Part shown: positions 1 through 10,900 of the stretch, in pieces
How the letters are laid out: each line of letters begins with the position of its first letter
How positions within the stretch are numbered: position 1 is the stretch's first letter
Assembly: GCF_012524205.1 (NCBI RefSeq)
Contig: NZ_JABACI010000002.1
Coordinates: forward strand, 310,001-374,000
DNA: 64,000 bases
DNA from: Microbacterium salsuginis
GTDB lineage: Bacteria > Actinomycetota > Actinomycetes > Actinomycetales > Microbacteriaceae
Direction: 5' to 3'
Notes under the pieces: generated by a model
Told to the model about the DNA's origin: nothing
What the model saw: the letters and a program-made list of their open reading frames with translations, nothing else
The model's database searches: none
Position numbers and translations under genes: made by a program

Positions 1-1596
<1,596 letters not shown>

Positions 1597-2061
1597 TCAA
1601 GAGGCGCGGCGAGATGCCGCGGATGCCGTGCACGGGGCGCACACGCCCCAGAACGTCACTTCGGCGGAGTGCACGACGAAGCCGTGCGCGTCGGACGGCG
1701 TGAGGCAGGGGGCATCCCCCACCACGCAGTCGACGTCGACGACGGCACCGCACTCGGAGCACACCAGGTGGTGATGGTTGTCGTCGACGCGCAGTTCGAA
1801 CAGGCCGGGCCGCCCGGCCGGCTCGATGCGGCGCACCAGCCCGGCGTCGACGAAGTCGCCGAGCGCGTTGTACACCGACTGCAGGCTGGTGCCCGGAACC
1901 GTGCGCGCGACGACCTCGAACAGCTCGTCGGCGCTGGAGTGGGGCCTCGTGCGGAGCGCGTCGACGACCGCCCGCCGGGGCTCGGTGACCCGCAGCCCCG
2001 CCCCGCGCAGCCGCTCCACCGCGTCGGCGCTGTGCGCATCGATCGCGGAGCCGCTCGTCAT
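1597..2061 (-). CDS. furA: Fur-family peroxide regulator FurA
   Basis: Metal-dependent winged-helix repressor of the Fur/PerR superfamily, 154 residues. The DNA-binding domain covers about residues 10-85. The C-terminal half has the histidine cluster HHH at 96-98 followed by CSEC (Cys101, Cys104) and a second CAPC pair (Cys141, Cys144), as expected for the structural zinc site. Its position directly upstream of katG marks it as the FurA type, which senses peroxide and represses furA-katG, rather than an iron-uptake Fur. The ATG at 2061 is preceded at 6 nt by TAGGCT, so the transcript is probably leaderless. A perfect 27-bp palindrome lies immediately upstream and should be its own operator. 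Confidence 0.93.
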   Translation of the reverse strand: MTSGSAIDAHSADAVERLRGAGLRVTEPRRAVVDALRTRPHSSADELFEVVARTVPGTSLQSVYNALGDFVDAGLVRRIEPAGRPGLFELRVDDNHHHLVCSECGAVVDVDCVVGDAPCLTPSDAHGFVVHSAEVTFWGVCAPCTASAASRRAS

Positions 2062-2067
2062 GCCCCC

Positions 2068-2103
2068 AGCCTACCGCGTTGTTTTGAGTCACTCAAAACA
2101 ACG
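2068..2103 (-). promoter_or_regulatory. furA promoter with FurA operator palindrome
   Basis: Reading the minus strand, a -10 hexamer TAGGCT (2068-2073) ends 6 nt before the furA ATG. Directly upstream lies a perfect odd palindrome at 2077-2103: 13-bp arms around C2090, with core arm GTTTTGAGT and its complement ACTCAAAAC. This is AT-rich in a very GC-rich context and covers the spacer and -35 region, so bound FurA would block RNA polymerase. The assignment as the FurA box is inferred from position and from autoregulation known for mycobacterial FurA. Confidence 0.85.
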
Positions 2104-2180
2104 TCACTCACACAACAGCGCTGCGTCGTCCTGCTGAACGAGAGCTGACGGATGCCGTGGGCCCAGCGCGCGACGAGGGC

Positions 2181-3176
2181 CTAACCCGCGACGAGTGTCG
2201 GGGTGCCGGCCTCGTACTCGGTGAGGTCGCCGGTCTCGCCCAGCCGGTGGGCGCGCCGGCCGACGATGAGCATGTACGCCAGGAACAGCCCGAGCGCTGC
2301 TGCTCCGATCCCGATCTTGAGCGGCCACGGCCAGGGCTGGGCGGTCACGAAGCCCTCGATCAGTCCCGAGACTCCGAGGGCGATCACGAGGCCGATCGCG
2401 ATCGTCGCGAGCGAGCGTCCCGCGGCGGCGAGCGCCTCGCCCCGCGTGCGCGGCCCCGGCGCCACCCACGCCCAGAAGATCTGCAGGCCCGCGGCGCCCG
2501 CAACGAAGATGCTCGTCAGCTCGAGCAGGCCGTGCGGGAGGATGTACAGCACGAACACGTCGGCCCGGTCGAACGCCGCCATGACCGCCGCGGCCGTCCC
2601 CACCCCCATCGCGTTCTGGACGAGCACCATGAGCGGCCAGATGCCGGTCACTCCGAACAGCACGCACTGCGCGGCGATCCAGGCGTTGTTCGTCCACACC
2701 GTGCCGGCGAACACGGCTGCCGGGTTCTCGCTGTAGTAGTCGGTGAACTCGTTCTCGGCGTACTGCTCGAGCTGTGCGCGGCTGCCCATGCTCGCCACGA
2801 GCGCCGGATCGCCCGACACCCACAGCGCCACCACGGTGGCCAAGGCGACGAACCCGAGCGCGATCGCCAGCGTCAGCCAGCGCACACGGTAGAGCGCGGC
2901 GGGCAGCTGCAGCACGAAGAATCGCGGGATCTGCCGCAGGACGTTCTCGGGGGCGCCGGTCAGGCGCAGCCGCGCCCGCGACAGCATCGTCGAGACGTGG
3001 TCGCCCTGCACCGTGCGACCGAGTGAGGTCTTCGCATCGGCGAGGTCGGCCGACGCGGCCCGATATCGGGCGACCAGCTCGTCGACCTCGGCGCCTGACA
3101 GATGCCGCGTGCGGCTCAGTTCGTCCAGGCGCGCCCACTCCGCTCGGCGAGCGGCGGTGAGAGCGTCGAGGTCCAT
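2181..3176 (-). CDS. SpoIIM-like (stage II sporulation protein M family) membrane protein
   Basis: A 331-residue integral membrane protein of the SpoIIM/DUF95 family. The soluble N-terminal part (about 1-95) is charged and helical (for example LSGAEVDELVARYRAASADL); the rest has about five or six hydrophobic segments, with the family-typical stretch around IFVAGAAGLQIFWAWVAPG. No sporulation is implied: actinobacterial homologues sit beside RDD, MoxR and DUF58 genes and their role is unclear. I chose the ATG at 3176 (MDLDALTAARR) over an in-frame start 48 nt upstream, because TACAGT ends exactly 7 nt before it and the longer version would run into the divergent RDD gene. Confidence 0.85.
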   Translation of the reverse strand: MDLDALTAARRAEWARLDELSRTRHLSGAEVDELVARYRAASADLADAKTSLGRTVQGDHVSTMLSRARLRLTGAPENVLRQIPRFFVLQLPAALYRVRWLTLAIALGFVALATVVALWVSGDPALVASMGSRAQLEQYAENEFTDYYSENPAAVFAGTVWTNNAWIAAQCVLFGVTGIWPLMVLVQNAMGVGTAAAVMAAFDRADVFVLYILPHGLLELTSIFVAGAAGLQIFWAWVAPGPRTRGEALAAAGRSLATIAIGLVIALGVSGLIEGFVTAQPWPWPLKIGIGAAALGLFLAYMLIVGRRAHRLGETGDLTEYEAGTPTLVAG

Positions 3177-3192
3177 GCGATTAACTGTAGCC
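3177..3192. promoter_or_regulatory. Overlapping divergent leaderless -10 elements (spoIIM-like / RDD)
   Basis: Only 16 bp separate the start codons of two divergent genes. On the minus strand TACAGT (3184-3189) ends 7 nt before the spoIIM-like ATG. On the plus strand TTAACT (3181-3186) ends 6 nt before the RDD ATG, although it lacks the usual A at position 2. The two elements overlap in a short palindrome, TAACTGTA. This looks like a bidirectional promoter whose symmetric -10 serves both genes. No -35 hexamer is recognisable on either side, and any such contact would fall inside the opposite gene. Confidence 0.6.
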
Positions 3193-4038
3193 ATGGCCAC
3201 TGATCGCCCCGCCATCGTCGACATCCATCAGGACGAGGTGCTCACCGGCGAAGCCGTCGCCCTCGACGTCCAGCCGCTCGGGTTCTTCATGCGCGCCCTG
3301 GGTGTGTTCATCGACATGCTGCTCGGAGCCGCCCTGATCCTGCTGTTCGTGCTCGTGACCACATGGCTGATCGGCCTCGGGGCGGTCGACGGCGCGGTGT
3401 TCCCCATCCTCACGATCGTGGTCCTCGTTCTCGTGACCGTCGTGATCCCGACCGTCGTCGAGACCACGACCCATGGCCGCAGCCTCGGCAAGCTCGCCGT
3501 CGGCGGCCGCATCGTCCGTACCGACGGCGGTGCCGCCGGCTTCCGCCATGCGTTCATCCGCGCCCTCGTCGGCGTGTTCGAGCTGTGGTTCACCCTCGGC
3601 GCGGTCGCCGCACTCGTGGGCGCCTTCACGCCCCGGTCCCAGCGGCTCGGCGACCTGCTGGCGGGCACCTATTCCGAGCGCACCCGCACGCCGAAACTTC
3701 CCGACCCCTCACTCGGCGTGCCGCCGATGCTCGTCGAGTGGGCCGCCGTGGCCGACGTCGCGCGCCTGCCGGAGCGGTTGTCCCGCCGACTCGCGCAGTT
3801 CGCACGGTCGGCGGCGAACATGGAGCCGTCCGCTCGCGCCCGGGTCGCGGCATCCCTCGCCCGTGAAGCCGCCGAGCACGTCTCGCCGGTGCCGTCGATC
3901 GACCCCGAGACGTTCCTCGTCGCTGTCGTCGCCGTCCGCCGCGAGCGCGAGCTGCGCGCGCTGCAGCTCGAGGCCGCCCGCGCCGACTCCCTCACCGCCG
4001 CCGTGTCGGCCGCGCCGCGTGGGTTCCCCGACCGCTGA
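3193..4038 (+). CDS. RDD family membrane protein
   Basis: A 281-residue RDD-domain protein. The N-terminal segment (1-40) is soluble; membrane helices lie at about residues 33-58 and 63-86, followed by the typical small charged loop THGRSLGKLAVGGRIVRTDG and a third hydrophobic segment around 120-145. The closing motif SQRLGDLLAGT (about 150) is characteristic of RDD proteins. The C-terminal 110 residues are a charged soluble extension. The function is not established: some RDD proteins have been linked to ion transport or stress, others are only markers beside SpoIIM-like genes. The ATG is preceded at 6 nt by TTAACT, consistent with a leaderless mRNA shared with the divergent neighbour. Confidence 0.85.
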   Translation: MATDRPAIVDIHQDEVLTGEAVALDVQPLGFFMRALGVFIDMLLGAALILLFVLVTTWLIGLGAVDGAVFPILTIVVLVLVTVVIPTVVETTTHGRSLGKLAVGGRIVRTDGGAAGFRHAFIRALVGVFELWFTLGAVAALVGAFTPRSQRLGDLLAGTYSERTRTPKLPDPSLGVPPMLVEWAAVADVARLPERLSRRLAQFARSAANMEPSARARVAASLAREAAEHVSPVPSIDPETFLVAVVAVRRERELRALQLEAARADSLTAAVSAAPRGFPDR

Positions 4039-4053
4039 ACGGTGGGATCACGT

Positions 4054-4150
4054 CGGTCGTTGAGCGAGGAGCGCAGCGACGGGACGAAACGTGCCGAGCG
4101 TTCGCGCCTGTCCGAGGCGTTTCGTCTCGCTGCGCTCGCTCAACGACCGG
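4054..4150. repeat. Long imperfect inverted repeat between convergent genes (REP-like, possible bidirectional terminator)
   Basis: Two arms of about 32-37 nt face each other: the left arm (4054-4090) contains CGGTCGTTGAGCGAGGAGCG and ends ACGAAAC; the right arm (4119-4150) starts GTTTCGTCTCGCTGCGCTCG and ends CTCAACGACCGG. It lies between the stops of the convergent RDD gene and ahcY. The same sequence recurs as a pair at 12727-12823 and as a single arm at 14291-14322, so it is a dispersed repeat, not just a local terminator. It has no U-tract. Confidence 0.8.
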
Positions 4151-4160
4151 GGGTTGGTAC

Positions 4161-5663
4161 TCAGTAGCGGTAGTGGTCGAGCTTGTACGGGCCCTCGACC
4201 GGCACCCCGATGTACGCGGCCTGCTCGTCCGTCAGAGTCGTCAGCTCCACCCCGAGGGCAGCGAGGTGCAGGCGGGCGACCTTCTCGTCCAGCGTCTTGG
4301 GCAGGGTGTACACGCCGATCGGGTACGTCTCGCGCTTGGTGAACAGCTCGATCTGCGCCAGCACCTGGTTGGTGAACGACGCGCTCATGACGAACGACGG
4401 ATGCCCGGTGGCATTGCCGAGATTCATCAGGCGTCCTTCGCTGAGGACGAGCACGCTGCGTCCGGTGGGCAGCCGCCACTCGTGCACCTGGGGCTTGATC
4501 TCGACCCGCTCCGCACCTGGGATCGCGGCGAGCCCGGCCATGTCGATCTCATCGTCGAAGTGGCCGACGTTGGCGACGATCGCGAGGTGCTTCAGTGCGA
4601 GGAGGTGCTCGGCCGTCACGACGCGGGTGTTGCCCGTGCCGGTCACCACGATGTCGACCTGGCCGGCCAGGTCGTCGAGCCGAGCGACCTGGAATCCGTC
4701 CATCGCCGCCTGCAGCGCGCAGATCGGGTCGACCTCGCCCACGATGACGCGGGCGCCCTGACCGCGCAGCGCCTCGGCGGCGCCCTTGCCCACATCGCCG
4801 TAGCCGGCGACGAACACGACCTTGCCGCCGATCAGCACGTCCGTGGCGCGGTTGAGGCCATCGGGCAGCGAGTGGCGGATGCCGTACGTGTTGTCGAACT
4901 TGGACTTGGTGACCGAGTCGTTCACGTTGATCGCGGGGAAGAGCAGATCACCGGATGCCGCCAGCTCGTACAGCCGGTGAACGCCCGTGGTCGTCTCCTC
5001 GGTGACGCCGAGCAGGCCCGCCGCCATGCGCGTGAACCGCTGCGCATCGCGGGCGAGCGAGGTTCGCAGCGTGTCGAGCACGATGCGGTACTCGGCGGAG
5101 TCGTCGGCCGCGGCATCCGGAACCGCCCCCGCCTTCTCGAACTCGACGCCCTTGTGCACGAGGAGCGTCGCGTCACCGCCGTCGTCGAGGATCATGTTCG
5201 GGCCGTCGAAGCCCTCGGCCGTCCAGTCGAAGATGCGGTCGGCGAGACGCCAGTACTCCTCGAGCGTCTCACCCTTCCACGCGAACACCGGCACGCCCGC
5301 GGGGGCGTCGACAGTGCCGGTCGGACCGACCACGACCGCCGCGGCCGCCTCGTCCTGCGTGGAGAAGATGTTGCAGCTCGCCCAGCGCACCTGCGCGCCG
5401 AGAGCCACGAGCGTCTCGATGAGCACGGCTGTCTGCACCGTCATGTGCAGCGACCCGGCGATGCGGGCGCCCTTCAGCGGCTGCGAGGGACCGAACTCCT
5501 CGCGCAGCGCCATGAGCCCGGGCATCTCGTTCTCTGCCAGCCGCAGCTGGTGGCGGCCCGCTTCGGCGAGCGACAGGTCGGCGACCTCGTATTCGAACGG
5601 GGAGTCGGATGCCGCGCCGGGCGCGGTCGGACCGGTCATGGCGGCGGAGGTCTGGGTCGGCAT
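4161..5663 (-). CDS. ahcY: Adenosylhomocysteinase
   Basis: Hydrolyses S-adenosylhomocysteine to adenosine and homocysteine, closing the methylation cycle in the cytoplasm. At 500 residues it is the usual bacterial length. Readable signatures are [15 protein letters not shown], the catalytic segment [15 protein letters not shown], the NAD-binding [20 protein letters not shown], and the C-terminal KLDHYRY whose lysine and tyrosine reach the NAD of the neighbouring subunit. The start at 5663 (MPTQTSAAM) is preceded by GGGAG; a second ATG 24 nt downstream is possible. It follows the DUF3499 gene by 32 nt on the same strand. There is no room for an S-adenosylhomocysteine riboswitch. The 3' end faces the REP-like inverted repeat. 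Confidence 0.97.
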   Translation of the reverse strand: MPTQTSAAMTGPTAPGAASDSPFEYEVADLSLAEAGRHQLRLAENEMPGLMALREEFGPSQPLKGARIAGSLHMTVQTAVLIETLVALGAQVRWASCNIFSTQDEAAAAVVVGPTGTVDAPAGVPVFAWKGETLEEYWRLADRIFDWTAEGFDGPNMILDDGGDATLLVHKGVEFEKAGAVPDAAADDSAEYRIVLDTLRTSLARDAQRFTRMAAGLLGVTEETTTGVHRLYELAASGDLLFPAINVNDSVTKSKFDNTYGIRHSLPDGLNRATDVLIGGKVVFVAGYGDVGKGAAEALRGQGARVIVGEVDPICALQAAMDGFQVARLDDLAGQVDIVVTGTGNTRVVTAEHLLALKHLAIVANVGHFDDEIDMAGLAAIPGAERVEIKPQVHEWRLPTGRSVLVLSEGRLMNLGNATGHPSFVMSASFTNQVLAQIELFTKRETYPIGVYTLPKTLDEKVARLHLAALGVELTTLTDEQAAYIGVPVEGPYKLDHYRY

Positions 5664-5695
5664 CCGCCCATTCTCCCACGCCGACTCGGGTGCAG

Positions 5696-5902
5696 TCAGG
5701 CGCGCATCGTCTCGTGACGCACGACGACCCAGCCCTTGGGCACCGAGAGGCGGTCGGTGTGGATCGCGCAGAGGTCGTGCGCGTGCGGATCGCCCACGGC
5801 ACCGAGCGGGCCGAGCGCGGCCATCTGGTCGCCGTAGTCGTAAGTGAGCGTCGACACGGCCTCACGGGCACAGCCGACCTTGGAGCAGACTCTCTCGCGC
5901 AT
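5696..5902 (-). CDS. DUF3499 family small protein
   Basis: A 68-residue actinobacterial conserved protein of unknown function. It begins [11 protein letters not shown] and continues to a central [10 protein letters not shown]: the CxxxxC and Cys-x-x-His arrangement suggests a bound metal, probably zinc. It is the counterpart of M. tuberculosis Rv3258c and, as there, lies back to back with a small metallopeptidase-family gene. The ATG at 5902 is supported by TAGCGT (5910-5915) ending exactly 7 nt upstream, a leaderless arrangement; a longer in-frame version reaching further upstream would absorb that promoter. Confidence 0.85.
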   Translation of the reverse strand: MRERVCSKVGCAREAVSTLTYDYGDQMAALGPLGAVGDPHAHDLCAIHTDRLSVPKGWVVVRHETMRA

Positions 5903-6084
5903 CGGGTCGACGCTACCGCGCCCCGAACCGCCCGGGCGGATGCCGCGCCGCGCCCTACCCTCTTGCACCCTTCGCGTGACTCACGCCAACTCTCGAGACG
6001 TCGCACACGGCTGCCGTCGCCCGCCGCGGGCGGCCTTCTGCGACGTCTCGGCACCCACGGGTCCCGCCGACCTAGGATGGGGGC
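5903..6084. promoter_or_regulatory. Divergent promoter region, DUF3499 / metallopeptidase-family gene
   Basis: This 182-bp spacer carries two outward leaderless -10 elements: TAGCGT on the minus strand (5910-5915, 7 nt from the DUF3499 start) and TAGGAT on the plus strand (6073-6078, 6 nt from the ATG at 6085). I see no -35 consensus and no coding potential between them. Confidence 0.55.
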
Positions 6085-6525
6085 ATGGCTTGGCGTCGCA
6101 CCCGGATGAGCGAGCGGGCCGTCCGGCGCGCTCCGCGCCACGGCCGTCACGGCCGCGAGGGCCGCAGCCCCGTCGTGCGCCCGCCGCTCCCCCCGCTCGA
6201 CACCCGGGTGGAGCGCTTCGACATCGCCGTCGGCGCCGCGGCCGAGTTCCTGCGGTCGGCATGGACCGACCTGCGCGACGTGCGGTTCGAGGTGGCTGAC
6301 ATGCCGGCCGCGACCGATGCCGACGGCATCCCGCGGTGGACCATCCTTCGCGACGCGAAGCGCATCATCCTCTACCGGCTTCCCATCGAACGGCTGAGCC
6401 ACCTGCACCGCAACGACGAGCTGCACCGCCGCATGATGATCGAGAGCGCCGTCTTCCGCGCCGCCGCCGAATACCTCGACCGCGACCCGTGGGATCTCGG
6501 TCCCGAGCGCTTCCGGTTCTTCTGA
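6085..6525 (+). CDS. Metallopeptidase-family (Zincin-like) protein, active-site motif not seen
   Basis: A 146-residue protein in the place of M. tuberculosis Rv3259, a family annotated as metallopeptidase (Zincin_1 type). The first 35 residues are a basic tail rich in Arg; the conserved core begins near PLDTRVERFDIAVGAAAEFL and includes RFEVADMP and KRIILYRLPIERLS. At the place where active members carry HExxH, this protein reads DELHRRMMIESAVFRAAAEY, so no zinc-binding motif is visible and peptidase activity is doubtful. The assignment rests on context and the core pattern. TAGGAT ends 6 nt before the ATG, which predicts a leaderless mRNA. Confidence 0.65.
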   Translation: MAWRRTRMSERAVRRAPRHGRHGREGRSPVVRPPLPPLDTRVERFDIAVGAAAEFLRSAWTDLRDVRFEVADMPAATDADGIPRWTILRDAKRIILYRLPIERLSHLHRNDELHRRMMIESAVFRAAAEYLDRDPWDLGPERFRFF

Positions 6526-6531
6526 CCCGGG

Positions 6532-7947
6532 TCAGGGGTAGACGACGATCTCGGGCGTCGCGGCATCCGCAGGCCACAGCGGGATCCCGGCCAGGGCGCC
6601 GTCTCCCGTGAGCGACAGCGCAGCCCGCACCGGGGCGTCCGGCTCCAGCAGGTAGACCGTGCGCGGCGACAGGCGCGCCGTCATCGTGCCCCGGGCGGGG
6701 ACCGTCAGCTCGAGCTGGTACGCGCCGTCCTCAGACGTGACCGTCACCGTCGCCGCCTCGTCCGCCGGATTCACGACGGTCAGCGCGGGGGGCGGCCCGC
6801 TGGGGGCGGCGAACAGGCTCGGCACCGCCACCTCGGGCGAAGGCGTGTACCACGCGAAGTCGTCGCCCTCTTCGAAGCCGGTCGCCTGCCAGACCGCGGA
6901 CACCACCGGAACCTCGGAGACGACTTCGACCGTGTAGGCGCCGACGGCGAGCCCCGGCAGCGCGATCTCGGTCGGCTGCCCTGCGGTGAGTGCGACCTCT
7001 TGGGGGTCTGCGGCGGGCTCCGCCCGGCCGATCGCAGTGACCGTGACCCGAACGGTCGTGTCGCCGGACGGCGCGAGCACGCGCAGCACCGTCGCGGCAT
7101 CGGAGGCGCCTTCGGCCCCCGGCGAACGGGTGACGTTGATGCCCGCGATCGTCTGCGTCTGCTCGGGCTGAGGCACCGCGCCGACCTGGTCCACGCCACC
7201 CGGCGTCAGCGTGCGCGTGATGCTCGTCTGCAGCGACGCGTGCACCGGCGCGCCGGTGGCCGTGACACGGATCACGGGACTGGCTTCGTCGAGGGCGATG
7301 CCGGCCAGCGGCACGACGCGCTGCGTCCCGGGCGGCACGATCAGGTCGGAGCCTCCGGGAGGGGACTGCTCCCCCGCCGCGCCGAACAGCGTCAGCTGCA
7401 CAGTCGCCGCCACCGTCCCCGGGTTTGCGAGCAGCACGAGGTCGGAGGCTCCGGTCGTGCCCGAGCCGCCCACCAGCCACGACTCGAGGAGCGGTGGGCG
7501 ACATGCCGACGCGGCGAAGCCTCGGAGGTCGTCGGCGGAGACCGTCGACGCACCGGCGGCTGCGACATCCACCCGCTCGCGTTCGAGAGGCTGCGCCGTG
7601 AAGGCGAGGGGTCCGAGGCCGCCCGAGACGCCGGCCGCGTCGAGGCGCTGCTCGTCGGCCTCCGGCGCACCTCCGGTCACACCCGAGGTCACGGTCTGGG
7701 GCGCGGCGGCGGCGAGCGAGGCGGCATCCCGCGGATCGCGTCCGAGCGAGAGCAGCGCGCCGTCGCACGCGACGGTCGATGCGGCCGGCGCCGGCATGGC
7801 CGACACGCTCACGGGCTCTCGTGTCAGCGTCGGCCACGGCAGCGAGATCGCCGTCACGACGAGGATCACCGCGGCGACCGACACGATCGTGCCGATCAGC
7901 AGGCGGGCGCTCGTCGTCGCCCACCGGAACACTCGCCGATCGCTCAT
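6532..7947 (-). CDS. DUF5719 family membrane-anchored extracellular protein
   Basis: A 471-residue protein with a short cytoplasmic N-terminus (MSDRRVFRWATTS), one membrane helix at about residues 13-35 and a long extracytoplasmic part rich in Ala, Val, Thr and Pro. Its beta-strand pattern (PLESWLVGGS-type and VNPADEAATVTVTSEDG) matches the DUF5719 proteins that accompany large glycosyltransferases next to whiB in actinobacteria. The function is unknown; with its neighbour it probably acts on envelope polysaccharide. The ATG overlaps the stop of the upstream glycosyltransferase gene by 4 nt (ATGA), which supports this start over the longer open frame that continues upstream. It converges with the Zincin-like gene, with 6 nt between stops. 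Confidence 0.8.
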   Translation of the reverse strand: MSDRRVFRWATTSARLLIGTIVSVAAVILVVTAISLPWPTLTREPVSVSAMPAPAASTVACDGALLSLGRDPRDAASLAAAAPQTVTSGVTGGAPEADEQRLDAAGVSGGLGPLAFTAQPLERERVDVAAAGASTVSADDLRGFAASACRPPLLESWLVGGSGTTGASDLVLLANPGTVAATVQLTLFGAAGEQSPPGGSDLIVPPGTQRVVPLAGIALDEASPVIRVTATGAPVHASLQTSITRTLTPGGVDQVGAVPQPEQTQTIAGINVTRSPGAEGASDAATVLRVLAPSGDTTVRVTVTAIGRAEPAADPQEVALTAGQPTEIALPGLAVGAYTVEVVSEVPVVSAVWQATGFEEGDDFAWYTPSPEVAVPSLFAAPSGPPPALTVVNPADEAATVTVTSEDGAYQLELTVPARGTMTARLSPRTVYLLEPDAPVRAALSLTGDGALAGIPLWPADAATPEIVVYP

Positions 7948-10900
7948 CGACCCTCCTGCCAGTGCGGCCCGACCACGCGGGGAGTGCGGCGCGCCTCGCG
8001 GCGCGAGGCTGCGGTGGGCACGGCCAAGAGCAGCGCGATGCCGAGGACGATCAACTGCCCGATCGCGATGAGCCGCGCGATTCCGACGACGGATGCCGCC
8101 TCCTGCGGTCGCGGCGCCACCTCGCCGATGACGCGCCACAGCTCGCCCTTGGCCGTGTCGCCGACGCTGTCGAGCGTGTCGCGCTGGTTCAGCGCGGTCG
8201 ATGCCGAGAGGCGCATGGTGCGCGCGGCATCCGACTCCGTGGGCATCGCGGGCGCGAGGAGGATGAAGCTGATGCCCACTTCGGAGAGCCCGGCGACCAC
8301 GTCGTCGGCCGATGAGGTGACGAGGTCGGCAGCCAGCTCGGCGACCACCGCATCCTGCGGCGTGGGACGCGTCCGCGTCGCCAGCATCGTGGTCTGTCCG
8401 CCCAGAGTCTCGCTCGCGCCCCACACGACGGTGGCCGAGACACCGCCCGCCGCCTGCGGGGTGAGCACGATCGTGCCCACGTCGGGATCGTCGCGTCCCT
8501 GGGCTGCGACGAAGGCGGGCAGGGTGCTCTCGGGGCCGTTCGCGATCGTTGCGGTGCGGCGGGTCATGGCCGTGAGCGAGGGCACGGCCAGTGTCGCGAC
8601 GGCGGCGAGCACCACGACTGTCGCGATGCCGCGGACGAAGGTCACCCGCGGGGCGAGTCCCGCGTCGAGCGTGACCAGCGCACCGCCGACGGCTCCGAGC
8701 CACGCCAGACTGAGGCCGGCGCCGGGCCAGATCGCGACCGGGATCGACTGCGAGAACGCGACCGAGATTCCGACGGCGGCGAAGGCCGTCCCCATGCCGA
8801 GGGCCGTCACGACCAACAGGGCGGTGCCCACCGCCCAGCGCTGCGTGAGCGGGGCGGCGAGCGCGAGCAGCGCGATGGGCGCCGTCAGGAGGGGGACCCA
8901 CCACGTGGGCCCCTCGGGGATCAACGTCGTCCAGCCGGCGAGATCGGGCGTCGGGATGCCGGCCGCCAGCAGTGCTCTCGCCGCGGAATCGGGACCGACC
9001 TGTGGGCCCGCCCACGGTACGCCGGGATCGGCGAGCAGCCCCCACAGGCGTCCGTTCGCGGCGGCGTTCCAGATGAGGGGCAGCGCGAGCGCGATGGCGG
9101 GAATGGCAGTCCAGATCAGTCGTGCCACTCCCCGGCCCGCCCGCAGGACGACGGCGAGGAGGATCGACGCCAGCCAGATCACGGCGAGCGCGGGCGCGAG
9201 GGACGGTGCGGTGGCCACCACCGCGGCGAGCAGGATCGACGCCGCACCGGCGCCGGACCACGACCGGTGCGCGACCGAACCGGCGAAGAACAGCCACGGA
9301 AGCAGCAGATGCAGGATGACCGCGGTCGGCCGCCCCTGTGCGAGCGCCACCACGAAGGTGGGCGCCAGTGCCCATGTCGCTCCGCCGAGCAGACGCAGGA
9401 TCGGCCGCTCGGTGACGCGTGTCGCAGCCATCCATCCGCCGAGTGCCGCGAGCGGGAGCGCGAGCACCCACAGGACCACGAGCGCGCGCGACGGCTCCCA
9501 CGGCGCGAGTGAACCGATCACAGCGAGCACCGAGGCGAACGGGTCGGCCGGTCCCACGGTGTCCAGTCCCAGCGCGCGCTGACCGAACGCGGCTTCGTCC
9601 CACAGCCCCGCCACCGTGTTCGCCAGCGGCTGGAGCGCACCTCCACCCAGGACCGGCCAGGCCAGCAGCGCCGGGAACGCCGCCACCGAGACCACGAGTG
9701 CGCCGAGAACCAGCCAAGCCCCGCCGCCGGAGAAGAACCGCAGATCGCCGCGGCGGTGTCCGCCGATGGCGACCTCGGGCTCGTCGTCGAGGCGCTCGCG
9801 CAGCTCGCCCTGCGAGATCCGCAGCGGTGCCAGCTGCGCCCACGGGATGCGCTTGGTCGTGGCGATCCGGTGCCGCGCACGGCCGATCGAGACGAGGCGT
9901 ACGAACACGACGACAGCCGCCGCCCATTCGGGGCCGATGCGGCCGGGCTGCTTGCGCACCAGGTCGACGATCGTCCGCCACACGGCGAGAGGCAGCAGCG
10001 AGAGCCAGTGCAGCGGCAACGCGGCGAGTGGCGCGTACGCCAGACGCCGGTGCAGTTGCGCGACTCGCTCGGCGTACACGATCCGGCGCCGACGCTGAGG
10101 CGTGTTCGGAGCGGGAAGACCGGCGGCGCCGTCGCCCGCGACCGCCACGAGCGCAGCGGGCACGAGGGACACCCGGGCGCCCGCCAGCCGGGCGCGCACC
10201 CCGAGGTCGAGGCCTTCGTCCGCTCCCGCCAGGCCGCGGTCGAGTCCCGAGAGCTCACGCCACGCGTCACCGCGGACCAGGATGCCGCGCACGTCCGTTC
10301 CGAGGACGTCCTCGCGAGCGTCGTGCTGGCCCTGATCGAGCTCGCCGTCGGCGAGTCCGACCGTGCGCCCGTATCGCGTCATCCCGACGCCGAGCGAGAC
10401 GATCTCGGAACGGTCGTCCCACCGCACCAGCTTGGGAGCGACGAACGCGACCGAGGGCGAGAGCTCGAGCGCACCGGCCAGTCGCGCGAGCGCGTCGGGC
10501 ACGGGGGCGGCGTCCTGCGCGAGCAGCCACACCGCCTCGCCGGGGCTGAGCTCGGGCGAAGCGAGAGCGGTGGCCGCGGCGAATCCCGTGGAGGCCGAGG
10601 CGTTCACGACGAAGTCCGCGCCGGCGCCGGTGACCACGTCCCGGAGTCGCTCGTCGCCGCCGCACAGCACGATCGTGAGCGCTTCCGGCCGGCGCGTCTG
10701 CTCCTGCAGCGATGCCAGCGTGCGCTTGAGGTGGAAGGCGGCGGGGGCACGCCCGTCAGGACGGACCACCACGACGGCGTGCACGCGGTGAGAAGCGGAT
10801 GCCGTGGCCACCACCGCCGGCGACGGTGACACGTGGAACCCGGCACTCGGATCCGGGGCACTCAGGGCCGTGCCGGACGGCGTGGTCTCCGCGGGTGCGA

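Noticed and set aside
5664..5695. S-adenosylhomocysteine riboswitch upstream of ahcY
   Set aside because: Only 32 nt lie between the neighbouring stop and the ahcY start, too short for the aptamer.
7000..9582. Very long open frame on the plus strand opposite the DUF5719 and glycosyltransferase genes
   Set aside because: The translation is Arg/Ser/Thr-rich without domain features, and the minus strand has two clear protein families; high-GC DNA produces such antisense frames.
7948..9981. N-terminal extension of the DUF5719 frame by several hundred codons
   Set aside because: It lies in another frame of the glycosyltransferase gene, is Arg-rich, and the ATGA overlap plus membrane anchor fix the start at 7947.
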